In this document: positions 23,302 through 34,979 of the stretch, piece by piece
How positions within the stretch are numbered: position 1 is the first letter of the stretch
Layout: every line of letters starts with the position of its first letter
DNA from: Choanephora cucurbitarum
Taxonomy: Eukaryota; Mucoromycota; Mucoromycetes; Mucorales; Choanephoraceae
Length of the DNA: 64,000 nucleotides
Assembly (NCBI GenBank): GCA_025331435.1
Contig: JAIWNI010000010.1
Location: 310,001-374,000, forward strand
Reading direction: 5' to 3'
Notes under the pieces: model-generated
Told to the model about the DNA's origin: nothing
The model's input: only the letters and a program-made list of their open reading frames with translations
Database searches by the model: none
Made by a program: the position numbers and the translations under genes

Positions 23302-25126
23302 ATGTCAACCGAATTCCGTATCGAAACTGATTCCTTTGGTGAAATCAATGTACCCGCTCAAGTGTATTGGGGTGCACAAACACAAAGGTAAAATAAGCAA
23401 AGACGCGCCTCCCTAATTATATTAAAAAAATACCTAGATCATTTGAAAACTTTAAAATTGGTGGTGCTGAGGAACGTATGCCTTCTGCCTTGATCAAGGC
23501 ATTTGGTATCCTAAAGAAAGCTGCTGCCAAAGTAAACCTTGAGTTTGGTATGGATCCCAAAGTCTCTGAAGCCATTCAACAAGCTGCAACTGAAGTCATT
23601 GATGGCAAGCACAATGATCAATTCCCTTTGGTCGTATGGCAAACTGGTTCTGGTACTCAAACACAGTAAGCATCGTATAGATCAATTCATGTTTATCATT
23701 TACTGATTGCGTTCTATTTAGCATGAACGTAAATGAGGTACAGTTATCACCTTTTCTTTCCTTTATATCTATATCTTCTTTTGTACCTTATTTAAACTCC
23801 ATTCGCTTTACAGGTCATTTCCAACAGAGCCATTGAGATTCTTGGTGGCCAAGTTGGTAGCAAGACACCAGTGCATCCCAATGATCATGTTAACATGTCT
23901 CAATCTTCAAATGATACGTAAGTTGACACTTCATTCCTTTTTTCTCTAACTTGACTGATCCTTTCTTCGCTAATAGTTTCCCTACTGCCATGCATATTGC
24001 CGCTGTAGTCGAAATCAATCAAGACCTGATCCCTGCCTTGACTGAACTTCGTGATGCATTGAAGGCAAAGTCAGATGAATTTCAAGACATCATCAAGATT
24101 GGTCGTACCCATCTCCAGGACGCTACTCCCTTGACCTTGGGACAAGAGTTTAGTGGCTATGTTCAACAGTTGATATATGGTATTGAACGTGTCCAAGCAA
24201 CTTTGCCTCGTCTATCTCGCTTAGCTCAAGGTGGTACTGCCGTTGGTACTGGCTTGAACACACACAAGGGATTTGATGTCAAGATTGCCCACACTGTATC
24301 TGAATTGACTGGTTATTCTTTCGAAACGGCTCCCAATAAGGTAAGAAAGTGCATACAAAGAAAAAAGGGACCTGATCTAAGCTAAAAGAGATTGGGTCTA
24401 TAGTTCGAGGCTTTGGCAAGTAATGATGCCATGGTTGAATGTTCTGGTGCTCTGAATACGATTGCAGTCTCTTTGATGAAGATTGCTAATGATATTCGAT
24501 TCCTTGGATCTGGTCCTCGTTGTGGTCTTGGTGAACTTTCGTTGCCTGAAAACGAACCTGGATCTTCTATCATGCCCGGTAAGGTAAACCCTACTCAATG
24601 TGAGGCCTTAACCATGGTATGTGCTCAAGTGATGGGCAACCATACTACTGTTACTGTTTCAGGTAGTTATGGTCATTTTGAGGTAAGAGAGAGAGAGAGA
24701 GAGAGATTATGATAAATGATGATACTAAACTCGGGTGTTGTAGTTGAACGTATTTAAGCCTGTCATCATCAAAAACGTACTTCAATCTATCCGATTGTTA
24801 AGTGACGCATGTCGTTCGTTTAAAAAGAACTGTGTTGTTGGTATCATTGCCAATCGTGATCACATCAAAAATACGATGAACAGAGTAAAGTCATACGGAT
24901 CTACTATCGATAATGCAAGCGAGTGAACTTACTCTTTTTTTCTTAGTCACTCATGTTGGTAACATCACTTAATCCCTATATCGGTTATGATAAGGCCGCT
25001 CAATGTGCCAAAAAGGCACACAAGGAAGGCATCACCTTGAAAGAATCTGTACTTGCTTTAGGTTATTTGACTTCTGAAGAATATGACAATTATGTTCGTC
25101 CTGAAAATATGATTTCTCCTCAATAA
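23302..25126 (+). CDS. FUM1: class II fumarate hydratase (fumarase)
   Basis: Eight exons: 23302-23387, 23438-23665, 23722-23737, 23814-23917, 23977-24340, 24404-24682, 24744-24884 and 24947-25126; the sum is 465 codons. It hydrates fumarate to malate. Seen: [13 protein letters not shown] and [10 protein letters not shown] at the N-terminus, [29 protein letters not shown] with the B-site His, [19 protein letters not shown] with the catalytic His, and the class signature [15 protein letters not shown]. Exon 3 is only 16 bases. There is no mitochondrial presequence before MSTEFRIE, so this model makes a cytosolic enzyme unless an upstream start exists. The residue after TQT, spanning the exon 2/3 join, reads His where fumarases usually have Asn. 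An AG microsatellite sits in intron 6. Confidence 0.95.
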
Positions 25127-25166
25127 AGTATGTAGACAAGGGACTGATCCTTCCCTTTTCTCTTTA

Positions 25167-28100
25167 TTATTCAGCAACAAAGTTATACTGAGTCAGCTGC
25201 TCAACAATCTCCTGACATAATAAGGTTGCCTTTTGGTAACGTGGATCTTCTGGAGATAGATCGGGATAATGGTTGCATTTGAGCTGTGTGTCCATCAGCC
25301 AATTCAAATATTCTTTCTCAAACAAGTAAGCGTCTCTTTGGTTCAGTGTTTGGAACATGGAAATCAAATCATGTCGCAACAGAGCAAGTCTTTCACGACT
25401 GTTGAATAAGTCAACTGCAAGCTTATAGTGCTCGAAATCGTACCAATGACGATCATTGACGTAATCAAGCTCAGGTGGTATCAGGTCTGTCTGCTTAAGC
25501 TCTAGAAACGTCTGGAAACTTCTTGTTTGAGCATAGGGTGGGGATTGAGTGGCATGAGTGAATATTCCCTTGTCAAGATCACGTAGATAGACCGAATGTG
25601 ATTTCGACAGCACAATAGGAATTGCCGGACAGCCAAATCGGTCTCGTGTGATGTTGGCATGAAGCAGCTGTGCTTCTTTGATTGAGTGCATACTGTATCG
25701 AATGTAAAACCATGTCAGTATGCTCAATAGAACAAATAGCAAGAGTGCCTTAAAGTGAGTCGTCACTAATTCCATAAGGAACCCATTTTCTGATTGACTT
25801 GGTAGAGGTATATGTTTCTTTTCTTGTTCAGCTGTTGTTGGTATAGCTCTTTGGTTTGGTTTAACTAGTATTGAACTAGGCTTAGTCTTCAGTGTTTCGG
25901 ATTGCTTTGGCACTTCTACTGTATCCTTTTGTGCTGCTGCTGTAGATATTGATGAAGTAGAGTTGGATGGCACGATGACTTTGTTGGACATGCTCGATTG
26001 AGTAGTAGTGGAATTTGATACTGTCACATTGGCCCGATTGAATTGAGTCAAAGGTTTGAATTGGTCATCTATCACACATGCTTCATCAATGTCATCAAGT
26101 GGTTTCTTTGGATTTTCGGTAAATGGTCGACTAAGCAAGCTCGTATTGTATTCAATCTGTTGGCGACGTTCTTCATCTACTTTTTCTTTGATCTGATTGG
26201 AAGCCTCTGTCAGGATAGGTATGAATACCTGTACACTCTCTGACATACCACTTAATGCAGCCCTTGTCACAATAGCTAAATAATCCAATAGCATATGGGT
26301 CTCATTTTCATGCAAGCAAAAAAAAAGCTATGTGTTCATCACATCACTTACCTCGAACAAGTACACTTTTGACCCAACGTACACCTAAATAGCAAGTAAG
26401 TTGACATTCGGATTTGTTGACCCAAGTGATACAGTAACGAACAGAAGGAATAAATGCATCAGCATAAGGAAGAGCAGCTGTCTTTGTAGAAATCTGTACA
26501 GTGTAACGGCTAAAGAATACAGTGCCATTAGTTTTTCTCTCCTGATCTACTTATAACAAAGATGTACTCACATATAATCCTCTTTGTTGATCAATATTTG
26601 TGTTTCCACAACTTCAGCTTCTTTCAAGCGCACTAACAATACCGTTAGTTTTTACTTTGTCCATTGTATGAGAGATGATTTCACTTTACCGATTGGATTT
26701 GCTACAGGCATCCAATACTTTAAGATACGTTGCATTTTGCCTTCTACAGGTGACCACTTTGTTACAGAAAGATCTAAAATAGATGAAGGATAAGACACGC
26801 TGTTGTCAATAGATCATGCGTGTATTCTCTATTTACCATGCCCTTCAATGGCTGCTGTCTTTTGATTCCATACACCACCATCAGTAGGAGGAGCATTTTG
26901 TTCATCGGTAAACATCAGTTCAAATAAACGTTTAGCAGATATAGGCAAGTTAATTTGTATATCTTGTCTATCAAGGTGATCATCACAATTACATTCAACA
27001 GGACCCTTGGGACATTCAATATTTGCAGGTGGCATATCAGCTATTCAAATTTGAAATTGAGTTCCCCCTTTTTTTTTTCAAGAGATAGATAGAGAAATAA
27101 AGCTTACGATCAGGTTTGGATGTTTCTGTAACGAATGTTGTTGGTACCGCACGCGTCTCTGCAATCGGTCGTGGTGGTTCTGAATCGCCTCGTTGACGTG
27201 AAGTAGGCTTTAGGATCTCTTCTATTTTCACTGTCGACTCAGGACCAATAGTAGCTGCATGAGGTCTTGTAATCACCACAGTAGAAGGTTGATTTTCTGA
27301 AGTTTCCTTGATCTGCGATAGAGCACTGTTGAAAGTAACTGGAATGTTCAATATGATGCTTTTATGTGAAGCAGATTCTTTTGTAAGGTTTTGCATCTTA
27401 GCAAAGAGATGGTTGATAGGTATAGGCTATAAAAGAAAGATGAATCATTATTCTAGACCTTCTTGTTTTCTTCAGAAAAAGGTTGCTGAACTTACCTCTT
27501 TGCTCTTTGCGTTCTCGACAGCCATTTTAAGACTTTCAGCAATCACTTGGACATCATCCATCATAAATCCAAAAATCAAAGGCTCTTTTGTTTCTGATTG
27601 CGTATTAGCTACTAGGCTGATGGAAATAAGCATGTCTGATTTCATGGCCATAGCTGTATCATGAACAGGTTTGCCAAGTGATCCGTCTTTGATGACCTTG
27701 ATTTCATCAATATCTTTCAGTTGAATGGCAATCTAATAAAAGACAGACAACAGTAAGCAATCCGCTCTTCTCTCTCCCTTTTGTTTTTCCCTACTGAATG
27801 GATACAGGTCATCAGAACACAACTGTAAAACCAAAATGTAGTCTGGGTAATAAATCCACGGCCAGTGTAGGCATATCCATATTCTGAAGGGGGATCAAGA
27901 TTGTCAGTTCGACTCAGTCGATGTATGAGCTCATCTTCGTAAAGATCAGCACAAGGTGAGTTCATAATTGATTTTGACATCTGAATCTCTTTGATTTGGT
28001 CCTTCAATGAAACAGTCGACTTCTTTCTTAAACAACAAACAAACACTGTAATTTCCCACCCAAAAAAAGAAATCAATTATTCCATGTTGTTTTTTAACTT

Positions 28101-30022
28101 TGTTTTGAAACTTACTGTCCAATACAATTTCTTGTGATTCGACACCGCTGAAAAGCTGACGCAGTTCTTTATTGAGTGAGTTCATCTTATCGGTATAACC
28201 ATTGATTTCTACATTAGGCACATTAACAGAAATGGCTTTTGGTGGCCAAATAGTATGAGGTAATGGTGTTTGATTGTTGTTATCCTGAACGATATTATCC
28301 TCTGTCAAGTTGACCATGGTAGGCACAAGTGACCAAGGAATACCCCAAGAGCCTGAAGGCAACTGCTGAATTGGAGAATTACCGGCCCTAGCTGCTTCCC
28401 AAACAAGCAGAGGTGTTAAGGATAAAGAGCTCGCTAGAGTAGCATGTATGTCTGGTGTTGTTGATACCATGACGACAGATGACTCTTGTGATAATGTGAG
28501 GTCTTGTGTATTTTGAGAATGGTGTGCTGATGGCGTTGACATTGCACTATCTCTCAATTGAACAGGCTTCTTGTTTTGCGAAAACACCTGTATCCAACTT
28601 TTCAGCTCGTCCTCTGTCTCTGCTTGCAAAATAAGTGAAGCAGGTGGATTGGCTACGATCACTTCAAAGCAGAAGCGTCTGTCACTGTCCAGAGCTATGT
28701 TGACTTCACATTCTGTCAACCGTACTCTCAAATCACTTGTCATTGACGTTTTCGTTTTGTCAACTTGACCGGATCCGAAATAGCCACCATGAAGATAAAA
28801 CCATTTTCGGCTCCATGAATGACGAGATACTTTGACAAACAAATAGCCCCATTTAGAATAAGTGAGGTTGCTGTCAGGTGGTTGAGTGGTTGCTGATGTC
28901 ACATATCTCTCTATGTCTCGATCTGGCATTGTCAATTGAATGAACTCATCCTCCAATCGCCTACGAGCCAACTGCTGGTTGTAGAGCTGGTAAGAGCAGG
29001 TAAACTTGTCCTATTTGTACTTGATTAGACCCTGTAACTTATTTAAGAGCTTCATGCTCAACAACTCACATCAGATAACCACTGCTTCCAATAAGACAAG
29101 GCAGCGTCCAGATTAGTCCAGAGTTGAATGTCGTCATAAAATCGCTTTTGAGTTATGGTTGCCTTGGAAAATCGTTCGATCAAATGGCGTTCTAGCAAAG
29201 AACGGAAGCTAAGTACTCTCAGCACATATTGGCCAGACATACGAACGTATTCTTTTCTTGCTTCATGTAAGCGAAAGGCTGCCTCACGAATAGAAGAAGG
29301 GTCTTTTGATTTGTTGATGGCACTGTATTTATACAACTGAGTCTCATACCTCTCTAATGCTTTCTCAAATTGCTTTCTGAATCCCTATGAAGTGTTGAAA
29401 ATCATTAGTAACACAAAGAAACATCCAAGCAGAAAAATATCGGACCTTGAAATCTTTTAAATGAGTTTTGACAAAAAGCTGAAGTGGTGATATCAAATTT
29501 TCCTCGAGGTTAAATACCTTTTCGTCAATCAAATATCTGTCAATTCAAACTCTCTGCTTTTCTCATACTACAACACATGTCGTTTGCTTACTAAATTGGT
29601 CTTGAACGTCAGGCTCTTTTGTAATGCGTCAGCGAATCCTTTCATTACGGAGCCCGAAAAGTTGGGGTCTATTGTCATGAGATGCGGTTAAATAATAGCA
29701 CCGAGATAGACCAACCAAGCCAAAATACCTATTAGAGTATCATCTATGCCTTCAGGAACTACTTTTTGGCATAAAGTCATTGTATCCGCATTGAGTTCTA
29801 TTGTTTTTATCAGCCAATTGAAGACACAACTAAGGGTTATGACTATTCTGTTTTACTGTTCAATTTCTCAGTGTATGACTTTAAGTGACGTGAAAAAGAA
29901 TCGAGCCACTGTTCCAGCTGGTCTAGTTGACGATCGTAGTGATGAATACTCGATCGGAACACAGGTGAGTCTGTAATAGCGTCATAGAGTGTTATGATAG
30001 GCTGATAACTAGCCTCTTGCAT
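25167..30022 (-). CDS. BAR-PH-GRAM-VASt sterol-transfer protein (Lam1/Lam3-Sip3 type)
   Basis: Many-exon minus-strand gene; exon 1 is 30022-29857 and exon 2 29797-29729. Order of domains: a BAR-like helical region beginning ITDSPVFRSSIHHYDRQLD and running through exons to about 29060; a PH domain (KWGYLFVKV, SWSRKWFYLHGGYF, RRFCFEVI, ELKSWIQVF) at about 28850-28560; a GRAM domain (YAYTGRGFITQTTFWFYSC) near 27900-27800; a VASt domain (LPISAKRLFELMF, GGVWNQKTAAIEGHGK and following exons) at about 27000-26320; then a Ser/Thr-rich linker, one transmembrane helix LLLFVLLSILTWFYI near 25725 and a C-terminal cytosolic or lumenal helical part. Such proteins move sterol between ER and plasma membrane at contact sites. 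ATG 30022 was chosen because the family start motif follows it. It converges on the fumarase gene with 40 bases between stops. Confidence 0.88.
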
Positions 30023-30321
30023 GTTTGTATCAGAACAAGAGATTGAGTGAAAGAAAATGTATATTTCTCGAAAACTTTAAAATTTAAAAAAAAAATGGCA
30101 CACCTCTTTTTTTTTTTAGTTGAGCAAGAGATTCTTGGCTTACCATAAATGCTAATTCTTTGTAAGCAGTTACAATACTCTAAATTGAAAACTACGTGTG
30201 AAACAATATGTCCATGATGGTTGTATATACTATTGAGTTTAATGTACAAAGAGAAAAGAAAAAGGAGCAACACTGGCGTATACACCTCAACATGACAAAG
30301 TCTATTGTTTAAAAAAAAGAT

Positions 30322-30595
30322 CTATTGGGATTTAGGTTTCTGTTGTCGATCGACAACCACAATGGGCGACATCATTTCCAACTCTTGCTTTTCGAGATCA
30401 GAAGCTGGTTTCTTTTCTTCAATATAATCAGCAAGGTACATGCCTGCAGTAGCAAATGCCATACCAGCTAAAAAATATCTTGGTCAAAAATAAAAAACAA
30501 AAAAAATGAAACGCATATGGCTTACCAAGACCGAGTGTTACTCTTGTCTTTGGAGGAATTGCTTTATAAGATCCCCATAAAGATTTTCGTTGCAT
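30322..30595 (-). CDS. 71-residue single-pass membrane protein, unknown function
   Basis: Two exons, 30595-30526 and 30467-30322, split in a Ala codon (phase 1). Begins MQRKSLWGSYKAIPPKTR, a basic amphipathic start, then one hydrophobic helix VTLGLAGMAFATAGMYLADY, then an acidic/Lys-rich tail ending with VVVDRQQKPKSQ. The basic N-terminus next to a single helix fits a small mitochondrial inner-membrane or assembly-factor-like protein, but I recognise no named family. It lies between two confident genes and fires away from the JTB-like gene, with only 148 bases between the two ATGs, suggesting a shared bidirectional promoter. Confidence 0.65.
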
Positions 30596-30743
30596 CTGAA
30601 TTAACCGAGAGGAGTAAAAATCAGTACAGAAAAAAAAAAGAGAGAGAGACTTGAGCCTGTTTAAAATTCATGAGCCAATAGAATGACTACGTTTCTTTGT
30701 TTTATTTTCTCTCCTGTCTGTGCATGCAACTCATCTTGTTGTA

Positions 30744-31448
30744 ATGTTGATCACCTTCAAGGCATTGTTATTACTATGCTTCCTCTCAGTGTATGCATCA
30801 ACTCAGTTATTTCATGTCGTTTCATCTACTGACTTGATTGTCGTCAAAAAGTTCTATATTAGCTAAAGATCTTGACAAACGAGCACCACCTTTTAACGTT
30901 GAAACAGAGTCAGTTAGTGGTTCACGCCACCTAGGCGACTATACACACTCTCATGAAACAGTAGACAAATCAACTTATTCATGCTACGCTATAGGAGAAT
31001 GCGAAGTGTGTTCACCATTTGAAAAAGTAAGCTTATAATGGTTGCTATCATTGTTTGCATAAATCAGTTTATTCATCTCTACATCATTAAGAAATCACAA
31101 CCCTATTGTTCAGAATTTGGCAACAAACAGGCAGTAAGATGTGAATGGGACGATCCTGAATTAGCTGATAGAAAGAATCAAACATCGTTTTATGAACATA
31201 ACGCTATTTTCTTGCCTTCATTTCGAGCTTGTCCTCGAGTAAAGAGTGTAGAAAGAGTACGAATGATTGAATTTGAGGTACAGAAAAGAGCAAAATATCA
31301 TGCAAGCTGGTTACTTACCTGTGTTATCTAGGGACTAAATATTGTTGTAGCTGTGATCTCTATATTTGTCTTTATCTGGAGACAACGAAGAATGGCTAGA
31401 GAGCAATATGAAAGACTGGCGCAAAGAATAGGCGTTACTATTGTATAA
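30744..31448 (+). CDS. JTB-like type I membrane protein
   Basis: Four exons: 30744-30790, 30852-31026, 31092-31277 and 31332-31448, giving 174 residues. Exon 1 encodes a signal peptide, MLITFKALLLLCFLSV. The lumenal part has CYAIGECEVCSPFEKK, then CSEFGNKQAVRCEW, then FRACPR: the Cys spacing and CxxC-x-PF/F pattern match the JTB (jumping translocation breakpoint) family. It is followed by EFEGLNIVVAVISIFVFIWR, a transmembrane helix, and RQRRMAREQYERLAQRIG, the basic cytosolic tail typical of JTB. Animal JTB is linked to mitochondria and cytokinesis; the role in fungi is not known to me. The exon 1/2 join (GTATGC donor, CTGAC branch, AAG acceptor) is inferred; the rest is firm. Confidence 0.72.
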
Positions 31449-32142
31449 AGAAAATGTTTGAAAACAGACTACTAAATTAGGCTAAAATACATTGTGTTTC
31501 TCTCTCTGTCGTTTTTCTTGTTTGCATGATATCGATCAGTTTTGAACTTGTTTAAAGCATAAAGGCGTTATCGCTATCAAACCTAAACCCTAACGTTTAT
31601 GCTATTCTTAACTATAACCTTGTATAGTTTGCTAACTTACCGCCAAAGCTTTCACTTGTATATTGAATAGGCCAATAAGATACTATTGCTTAGTCTCGCT
31701 ACTGGGTACTGTCGACGAAGAAACAGAATAAAAACCTTTATCAGTAGTTTAGGGACATGTTATCTTTTGTATCTTGCCAAAGCCAAGAAAGTTCTGTAAA
31801 TGTAATATCTTTTTCTACTGTATCCTATTGTTTAAGTGCAAGGGAACCTTATGCATTGCATCATTATTTCTTTCTTATGCATCAAATCTTTTCTGTTTTT
31901 ACAAACTATTCTTCTCATTTTCTGTCTATTTTCTTTGTTTCTAAATTGAAAAAAGTACTACTTCTATCTTCTTTTTAAGAAAAAAAATACGTCTTTATGT
32001 AACAATGCATATGCTATTTAGAAATACAATGATAGAAGAAAAAGAAAATGTTAAGGGAGAAGAGAGAGTAGAGAGAAGGAGGAAGGGGGGATATAACGAT
32101 GTTTGTATAAGTAATCTAATTTTGGGTATTGTACACGACAGA
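31449..32142. other. intergenic between convergent JTB-like and LRR genes
   Basis: About 690 bases with no supported gene. Contains the phrase CCTAAACCCTAAC near 31583, too short to be telomeric repeat. A plus-strand frame at 31757-31978 is Ser/Phe-rich low-complexity and was rejected. Purine-rich patch near 32030-32090. Confidence 0.5.
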
Positions 32143-33610
32143 TTAAACTTGTCTTTGTCCTCTCATCTTAGATGCCCAATCAGCAATGTTTGGTTTGTTG
32201 AGTCTTCGACGAGCATGTTGTTTTAATAGAGATAGTCTGTGACTGCCTGTCCTATCTTCTGATGCTTCAGTCAATACACCACTCTCTAGGACAGAAGCAG
32301 GGGAATACCGCGTCTGTCGAGTGAGAGAACCGAGTCGATCGATGGTAGTAGGTCCAGCAGGTGGAGTTAGCTTTGGTAAACTCAGGAGTTGGATTGGATG
32401 CTGGGTTGTCGTCTCTGGCTGTGTGCTAAACATACTCAACATTCGATCGTCTGCATCTGACCAATGAGCCGAACAAAGGATATACTCAAGTGGAATCTGT
32501 AAATCTGACTTCTCGATCCATCGCCCTCTTAAGACACACGATTCAAAATAGGGTCCACCACAAGAACTACATGGCTTAGCTGTCTGGATGTACTGGATCA
32601 AACGATCGGGTAGACTGGAAGAATCGATTTGGTGCCGAACAACAGTACGTGCGCATGTTTCCATCAGACTGACAGGATGATGCGACATAGGATAACGAAG
32701 TTCGGAATAGAGTGGACATTCCTCGAGCAACATACGGCGTAGAAAGGGTAGTTTGGATACCTCTGCCGGTAAGACTCGGAGTGGATTCCGAGACAAATCA
32801 AGTGCTATCAAATTGACAAGTCTGCCTATCTCGATTGGTAGTTGTTGAAGTGAATTGTATGATAGAGTGAATGATTTGAGTTTATTGAGATGGCCGATAG
32901 AAGGTGTTAGGCTGTCAAGTCGATTATAGGATACATCGAGTTCTAAAAGATTCGAGAGATAACCAATAGTTGCTGGTAAACTTGTGATTTGATTTCTCGA
33001 GACTGATAGATATTCCAAGCTTCGCATACATCCAATGAAATCAGGTAATTCAGTTATATGATTGTTAGAACTAAAATAAATGACAATAAACAACATTAGA
33101 ATTCTTTGTAGTTATATATGTATCAGATGAACATTACAGATCCAATCTTCGAATAGTAGATAACATGCTTATGTTGGAACTAAGGGATCGTATGCCTCTG
33201 TTTGTCAAGTAGATTTCTTGGTAGGATTTATCTGGCGAAGTAAGCAAAGCATCGGCAAATGAAATATGTGTTGGGCCATGTGTAGTGTTGATTGAGATAT
33301 CATTATGATGATGGGGTATTGAAAAAGAAGTAACTGAAGGTGTCCAGGTGGAATAGTAAGTATAATCAATATAAGCTAAATCTCTCAAGAGGATTAGATT
33401 GCCAGTGTTAACTGTTGAGATAAAACCAGAATCTGGTCTTTTCGTGTTTTTGGTGTTTAGAGAGACATTTGATTTTAACCCATAAATCTCTGGGTATAAA
33501 AGTAAACAATCTTTTTCTGGTGAATCCGTCTTTATTGCTTCAGCTATTTCAGGATTGTCTAAATATGCAAATATAAGCGTGCTCTTCAAACTACTTTTTG
33601 CTTGACCCAT
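32143..33610 (-). CDS. leucine-rich repeat protein with N-myristoylation signal and Cys cluster
   Basis: Two exons, 33610-33138 and 33070-32143, split in a Leu codon inside the repeat LRRLDLSNNHITELP; 466 residues. It starts MGQAKSS, matching the myristoylation rule (Gly2, Ser6). About six plant/SHOC2-type repeats follow (RSLEYLSVSRNQITSLPATI, NLLELDVSYNRLDSL, NLIALDLSRNPLRVLPAEV). After them comes CSSCGGPYFESCVLRGRW and LEYILCSAHW, a C-x2-C…C…C cluster that probably binds zinc, then a disordered basic tail. Likely a membrane-tethered scaffold in Ras or polarity signalling (inference). The in-frame upstream ATG at 33682 would add a Phe-rich run and is rejected. Confidence 0.85.
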
Positions 33611-34979
33611 AGTGTATAAAAAGAAGAAAGAAAAAAAAAAGATAGAAAAGGGGAAAGAAGAGAGAGTTTTCAGGTCATTCAAAATAAACAGTTCTTTTTT
33701 TTTTAGGGGATTTCAAAGACGCACAACAAATTAAGTCATTAGTTATTTTTGGGACTGGACTTATTGTAGAAAAAAAAACATGTTTGAAGTTCATTTAATA
33801 GTTTATCACTTACAGCACAATTGCTCTTTGATTTTCCCTCCTTTTTTTCTCTCCTGTCTCGTATAGCCTTCTTCTTCTCCTTGAATCCCATTTAATAGAA
33901 ATTATAAATAAAATGAGCGTTTCTTGTGCGTGTTTGACCTTGTATAAATTAATTGTTCGCTTGAAAGTGGCAAAATTTAGGGAGGAACCTTACTCGGATC
34001 ATTAGATTGTCAATTAACCGGTTATTTTGCTTACAAAAAAAAAACATTACAAAGTCCGGGTTGTACAGTAGTCCCTCCTCACCCTAATGTTTGCTTTTCA
34101 ACAGATCAAGTTCGTTATGATCTTCCATTCAAAATAACAGGTCAATTTAGGTTGTTTGGATCACATCAATTTCACATGAGCTTCATGGTGTAATTCAAAT
34201 ACAGTCATGTTAAGAAGCTATCAAATGAGTTCTGAACCATTTGTGTTTGAGTTGACGCAATCCATTTTAAACCGGTTTGCTAAATGTGTTTAGAATAGAG
34301 CCTTGTACCATTATCAGCAACGGCTTTCTTCTTTTCTCATCTCAACCCTGATCTTCTTTAATATCAGGTGTTCCTTGGCTTTTGTGTTCATTCAAACTTC
34401 TATCTTTGGTCTGATGAAGAAAGCGAAAGTCTTCAAGAGCCAATAGAATGTTGCCTGTGATCTTTTTCAAAAATGTAACAGCTTTCAATTAATAACTGAT
34501 TACTTTCTCATCTATGGCTCACTCCGAATTCTTTTTGCTCATTCTTTTTTCTCATCATCATTGTTCCTCTCTCCTTCCAAGACATTTATTGATACAGTCA
34601 GAGTAAGTCGAGCTATATTTGGCACTCTCCGACTTCTTATTCTAACATGCTTTCTATTTTATCTGCTTTTACAGTCATTTCTTTCATTCTTTTATTGTCT
34701 TTTTTCAGTAACCTCGAGAAAGAGATCAATGGAACAAGCAAACCTGTATACAAACAGAGCTCAAGTCAGTTATCTTGAAGCTTGCTATCTCCTCTAGCTC
34801 TTGAAATGAAACCTTATCACCATTCAATTCAATTCTTGTTAGACAATACTACATCATTTTTTGTATGCATGAACATCTTCGGATAATTATTCATCATTCA
34901 CCATAAAAGTGACGGCCATTCAACTCCTTTTTTACGTGTCAAACCAATTTTTTTTTCCATAATCTTATCATATTGAAGA
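33611..34979. other. intergenic upstream of PSF3
   Basis: About 1.37 kb. Two marginal small spliced frames were seen: minus 33889-33719 (MGFKEKKKAIRDRREKK..., Lys-rich, about 32 residues) and plus 34514-34797 (signal-peptide-like MAHSEFFLLILFS). Neither has a domain and both are in base-biased sequence; I do not call them. The remainder is promoter and leader sequence for the two flanking genes. Confidence 0.45.

Noticed and set aside
29746..29976. Plus-strand 76-codon frame with a good splice donor
   Set aside because: The opposite strand encodes the BAR start of the sterol-transfer protein with family motifs; the plus frame is a shadow.
31575..31600. Telomere-like CCTAAACCCTAAC
   Set aside because: Only about two imperfect units, internal between two genes.
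33719..33889. Minus-strand small spliced frame MGFKEKKKAIRDRREKK...
   Set aside because: About 32 residues in A-rich sequence that favours Lys codons; no domain or independent support.
34514..34803. Plus-strand signal-peptide-like frame with possible introns
   Set aside because: Two alternative splices give different short ends and neither has a recognisable domain; T-rich DNA alone makes hydrophobic frames.
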